Shown: positions 6,839 to 7,708 of the stretch, in pieces
Position numbering within the stretch: position 1 is the first letter of the stretch
Layout: every line of letters begins with the position of its first letter
Assembly: GCA_964468125.1 (NCBI GenBank)
Contig: CAYXVF010000174.1
Location: 1 to 7,708 of the forward strand
Direction: 5' to 3'
Length of the DNA: 7,708 nucleotides
From: CAYXVF01 sp964468125
Lineage (GTDB): Bacteria; Myxococcota; XYA12-FULL-58-9; CAYXVF01
The notes under the pieces: generated by a model
What the model saw: only the letters and a program-made list of their open reading frames with translations
Told to the model about the DNA's origin: nothing
The model's database searches: none
Position numbers and translations under genes: made by a program

Positions 6839-6851
6839 GCGTGGACGGCGA

Positions 6852-6928
6852 GCGCCCTTAGCTCAGCTGGATAGAGCAACGGCCTTCTAAGCCGTAGGTC
6901 GCAGGTTCGAATCCTGCAGGGCGCGCCA
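6852..6928 (+). tRNA. tRNA-Arg (anticodon UCU)
   Basis: A complete 77-base cloverleaf is visible. Acceptor arms 6852-6858 and 6918-6924 pair fully. The D-stem is GCTC/GAGC (6861-6864, 6874-6877). The anticodon stem is ACGGC/GCCGT (6879-6883, 6891-6895) with loop CTTCTAA, giving anticodon TCT at 6886-6888, which reads AGA and possibly AGG arginine codons. The T-stem GCAGG/CCTGC encloses TTCGAAT. The discriminator is G6925 and CCA is encoded (6926-6928). No other RNA gene is adjacent. It is divergent from the kinase gene and convergent with the anti-sigma-like gene. Confidence 0.97.
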
Positions 6929-6966
6929 TAGGTCAGCCCGGGCCGACGCCGCGACGAGCGGGGGTG

Positions 6967-7416
6967 CTAGAACACCACCTCGATCAGCTCTTCGTCTGGG
7001 GCCAGGGGGGTGTCGAAGACGCCGATCTCTACGGGGCCGGCCTGGGGCTGGGCGGAGACATCGGCGGCGATCGAAATCGGCGCGTACTCGACTTCTTCTT
7101 CGTTTTCTTCGTTCGGTTCGGTCCAGGTCCCGAGGATCGCCAGTGCTAGCGTGCAGCACGCGAGGGCGGCCCAAGGCAACACGCGCGCGATGCCCGGAGA
7201 GCTCTGCGCGTCCTTCAGGTTTAACCGGTCACGGACACCGCGAGCGATTCGAGCCTGGCCCGTGCTGGGGCAAGGGGCCTCTTCGCTCAGGGTCTCTGAC
7301 ACTGAGCGCCATTCGCGACGGCGACGGAGTGTCTCTTCATCGGCGCAGCGGTTGAGCTCGAGGGCTTCGCTCGCGGTCAGCTCGCCATTCAGCTCGCGTT
7401 CGAGCAGGTCTTTCAT
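6967..7416 (-). CDS. Anti-sigma-factor-like single-pass membrane protein
   Basis: This 149-residue protein is probably the anti-sigma partner of the gene just upstream. The N-terminal part (1-78) is charged and helical and begins LLERELNGELTASEALELN, like the DGEL-type start of anti-sigma domains such as RseA. It lacks the HxxxCxxC zinc motif of ZAS anti-sigma factors, having only C24 and C49. One membrane helix (about 79-98, PWAALACCTLALAILGTW) follows. The remaining 50 residues are strongly acidic (EENEEEVE) and should face the periplasm. By analogy the N-terminal part would hold the sigma factor at the membrane until an envelope signal releases it; this role is inferred from gene pairing. 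ATG 7416 overlaps the sigma stop as ATGA, and GGAGGG (7422-7427) gives a strong ribosome site within the sigma gene's end. The stop lies 38 bases from the facing tRNA. Confidence 0.72.
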   Translation of the reverse strand: MKDLLERELNGELTASEALELNRCADEETLRRRREWRSVSETLSEEAPCPSTGQARIARGVRDRLNLKDAQSSPGIARVLPWAALACCTLALAILGTWTEPNEENEEEVEYAPISIAADVSAQPQAGPVEIGVFDTPLAPDEELIEVVF

Positions 7417-7708
7417 TTCTTCCCTCCAAACCTATTGGGCAGACGCTTTTCGAGCTGCCCGCGGGCGCGCTGCAGATCCTTGCGGATCAACGCGTTCGAC
7501 TTTTCGTAGACCTGGCAGAGCTCTTCGACGCTCAATTGCGAGAAGTAGCGTAGGACGAGCAGCTCCCGGTGATAGGGTTTCAGTCGTGCGAGCGCCCGGT
7601 GCACCTCTAGACGGTCTCGGTCGTCGTCGAGTTGCGTTTCGCCAAAGCTCGCCTCAGCGGCACGCGATTCGCCAAAGGCCAGCATGTCCACCAACGCCTC
7701 GCGTCGAG
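7413..7708 (-). CDS. RNA polymerase sigma-70-family factor (ECF type), C-terminal part, cut by window edge
   Basis: The frame is open from the window edge, so the 5' part with region 2 lies beyond 7708. The visible 97 residues or so contain sigma region 4. RLEVHRALARLKPYHRELLV corresponds to the LP..R.V...RY helix, and SVEELCQVYEKSNALIRKDL to the helix-turn-helix that contacts the -35 box. RARGQLEKRL closes the domain. The codons before the in-frame TTG at 7694 still encode RREALVDML, which reads as continuous protein, so I treat the gene as partial and not as starting at 7694. It should direct RNA polymerase to a specific promoter set under the control of the coupled anti-sigma-like protein. 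The linker between regions 2 and 4 (ESRAAEASFGETQLDDD) is ordinary for ECF factors. Confidence 0.85.
   Translation of the reverse strand, partial: RREALVDMLAFGESRAAEASFGETQLDDDRDRLEVHRALARLKPYHRELLVLRYFSQLSVEELCQVYEKSNALIRKDLQRARGQLEKRLPNRFGGKK

Noticed and set aside
6929..6966. Possible terminator between the tRNA and the anti-sigma-like gene (GTCAGCCCGGGCCGAC)
   Set aside because: The palindrome has a mismatch, almost no room for a loop, and no T run on either strand.
6887..7174. Leftward 95-codon frame ending in LQDSNLRPTA
   Set aside because: Its last residues are the antisense translation of the tRNA gene, a well-known source of false proteins in databases. The rest lies in the wrong frame of the anti-sigma-like gene.

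Overview
This is a GC-rich chromosomal window from what looks like a deltaproteobacterial or myxobacterial lineage. Two features suggest this. One is a transmembrane Ser/Thr kinase with the HRDVTPEN form of the catalytic loop. The other is a Cys-rich secreted lipoprotein with a Gly/Asp linker, a class abundant in Myxococcota. The taxonomic placement is an inference from gene style; no marker gene is present. No CRISPR array, insertion sequence, integrase or phage gene is visible.

Left part, rightward genes (243-4985). The first 242 bases hold no convincing gene but contain two perfect stem-loops. Then follow (i) a 617-residue gluzincin-type zinc metallopeptidase-like protein (HELSH at 229-233, NEGRAD at 249-254), whose only four cysteines all lie in its last eight residues; (ii) a class V PLP aminotransferase of the alanine/serine-glyoxylate type, 22 bases downstream; (iii) a Cys-rich lipoprotein; and (iv) a small MTH1187/DUF77-type thiamine-binding protein whose start overlaps the lipoprotein by 14 bases. 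Genes i-ii and iii-iv look like two transcription units or one four-gene unit.

Middle part, leftward gene (4996-6717). A 573-residue membrane Ser/Thr kinase has a cytoplasmic kinase domain, a juxtamembrane linker, one membrane helix and an unrecognised helical outer domain. It is convergent with the thiamine-binding gene, with only 10 bases between the two stop codons.

Right part. A complete tRNA-Arg(UCU) with encoded CCA reads rightward (6852-6928). A possible promoter and a perfect 8-bp hairpin lie just upstream. Facing it is a leftward sigma/anti-sigma pair: the C-terminal part of a sigma-70-family factor, cut by the window edge, coupled through ATGA to a one-TM anti-sigma-like protein that lacks a zinc-binding motif.

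No complete known pathway is assembled here. The window combines envelope sensing and signalling (kinase, sigma/anti-sigma), an envelope lipoprotein and some metabolic genes. The most unusual item is the metallopeptidase: its cysteine tail, its apparent lack of a secretion signal, and a propeptide-like region that seems to follow the catalytic domain instead of preceding it.
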